A stretch of 5,960 nt of DNA from the NCBI GenBank assembly GCA_003557605.1, contig PWNW01000102.1:1-5960 (forward strand), given 5' to 3'. Within the stretch, counting starts at the first letter, position 1; the number at the start of each line of letters is the position of its first letter. Below, piece after piece: positions 5,883-5,960 of this stretch. The notes beneath the pieces were generated by a model. That model saw only the letters and a program-made list of their open reading frames with translations. It searched no databases and was not told the origin of the DNA. The translations under genes and the position numbers were made by a program. This DNA comes from Spirochaetaceae bacterium (lineage in GTDB: Bacteria > Spirochaetota > Spirochaetia > PWKH01).

Positions 5883-5960
5883 AAGCAAAAAACATGACAA
5901 ACCGCGAACGGGTGAGGCAGGCAATACGGGGAGAGCAGACTGACCGAATCCCCTTTACGA
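5879..5960 (+). CDS. Uroporphyrinogen decarboxylase (URO-D) family protein, N-terminal fragment
   Basis: Only 27 codons are inside the window; the gene runs off the right edge. The start ATG overlaps the de-N-acetylase stop (ATGA, 5879-5882), which indicates translational coupling. A second ATG at 5894 is possible and would give the more usual N-terminus, but neither start has a good Shine-Dalgarno site. Residues 6-27 read MTNRERVRQAIRGEQTDRIPF plus T. This is the conserved opening 'M-[TS]-x-R-E-R-[VL]-x-x-A-[LI]-x-G-[EK]-x-x-D-R-[IV]-P' of URO-D-fold proteins. The family includes haem-pathway HemE and also corrinoid or thiol methyltransferases such as MtaA and MtbA. A position in a sugar transport operon makes a HemE role unlikely and a methyl-transfer or other catabolic role more likely. 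That choice is inference, since catalytic residues are out of view. Confidence 0.75.
   Translation, partial: MKAKNMTNRERVRQAIRGEQTDRIPFT

Noticed and set aside
1..5960. CRISPR array, tRNA, rRNA or riboswitch
   Set aside because: No regularly spaced repeats, no cloverleaf-like or ribosomal segments, and no recognised riboswitch core were seen on either strand by eye.

Overview
The window is a piece of a bacterial chromosome with moderate GC content. It reads as the start of a carbohydrate-uptake operon preceded by one isolated gene and a transposase remnant. The CUT1-type transporter without its own ATPase, and a binding protein whose signal peptide lacks a lipobox cysteine, would fit a spirochaete of the Sphaerochaeta/Spirochaeta kind. 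That placement is inference from gene style; there is no taxonomic marker here.

Layout. Positions 1-153 hold a short in-frame piece of a DDE transposase, containing the conserved block around its first catalytic aspartate, which then runs into a stop. Positions 154-642 hold no gene I can recognise, only an imperfect hairpin and two T-runs. A promoter with an extended -10 at 643-670 precedes a 354-residue protein (740-1804) that resembles the AttH/CrtC lipocalin-like family. The gap 1805-2080 ends in a well-formed promoter (TTGCAT, 17 bp, TATAAT). An ACCGGT-containing operator-like element sits directly on the expected transcription start.

From 2081 to the window end all genes are on the plus strand and tightly packed: extracellular solute-binding protein, a strong intercistronic hairpin, MalF-type permease, MalG-type permease (4-nt overlap), PIG-L-family de-N-acetylase (16-nt gap), and the first 27 codons of a uroporphyrinogen-decarboxylase-family (URO-D) protein (4-nt overlap).

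Working model (inference): a repressor, probably LacI-type, controls uptake of a sugar or glycoside. The binding protein is made in excess because the hairpin protects or isolates its message. The permeases borrow a shared MsmK/UgpC-type ATPase encoded elsewhere. The de-N-acetylase and the URO-D-family protein act on the imported compound, which would make an N-acetylated and perhaps methylated amino sugar a reasonable candidate. The coupling of a PIG-L enzyme and a URO-D-family protein to a CUT1 transporter is the least ordinary part of the window.
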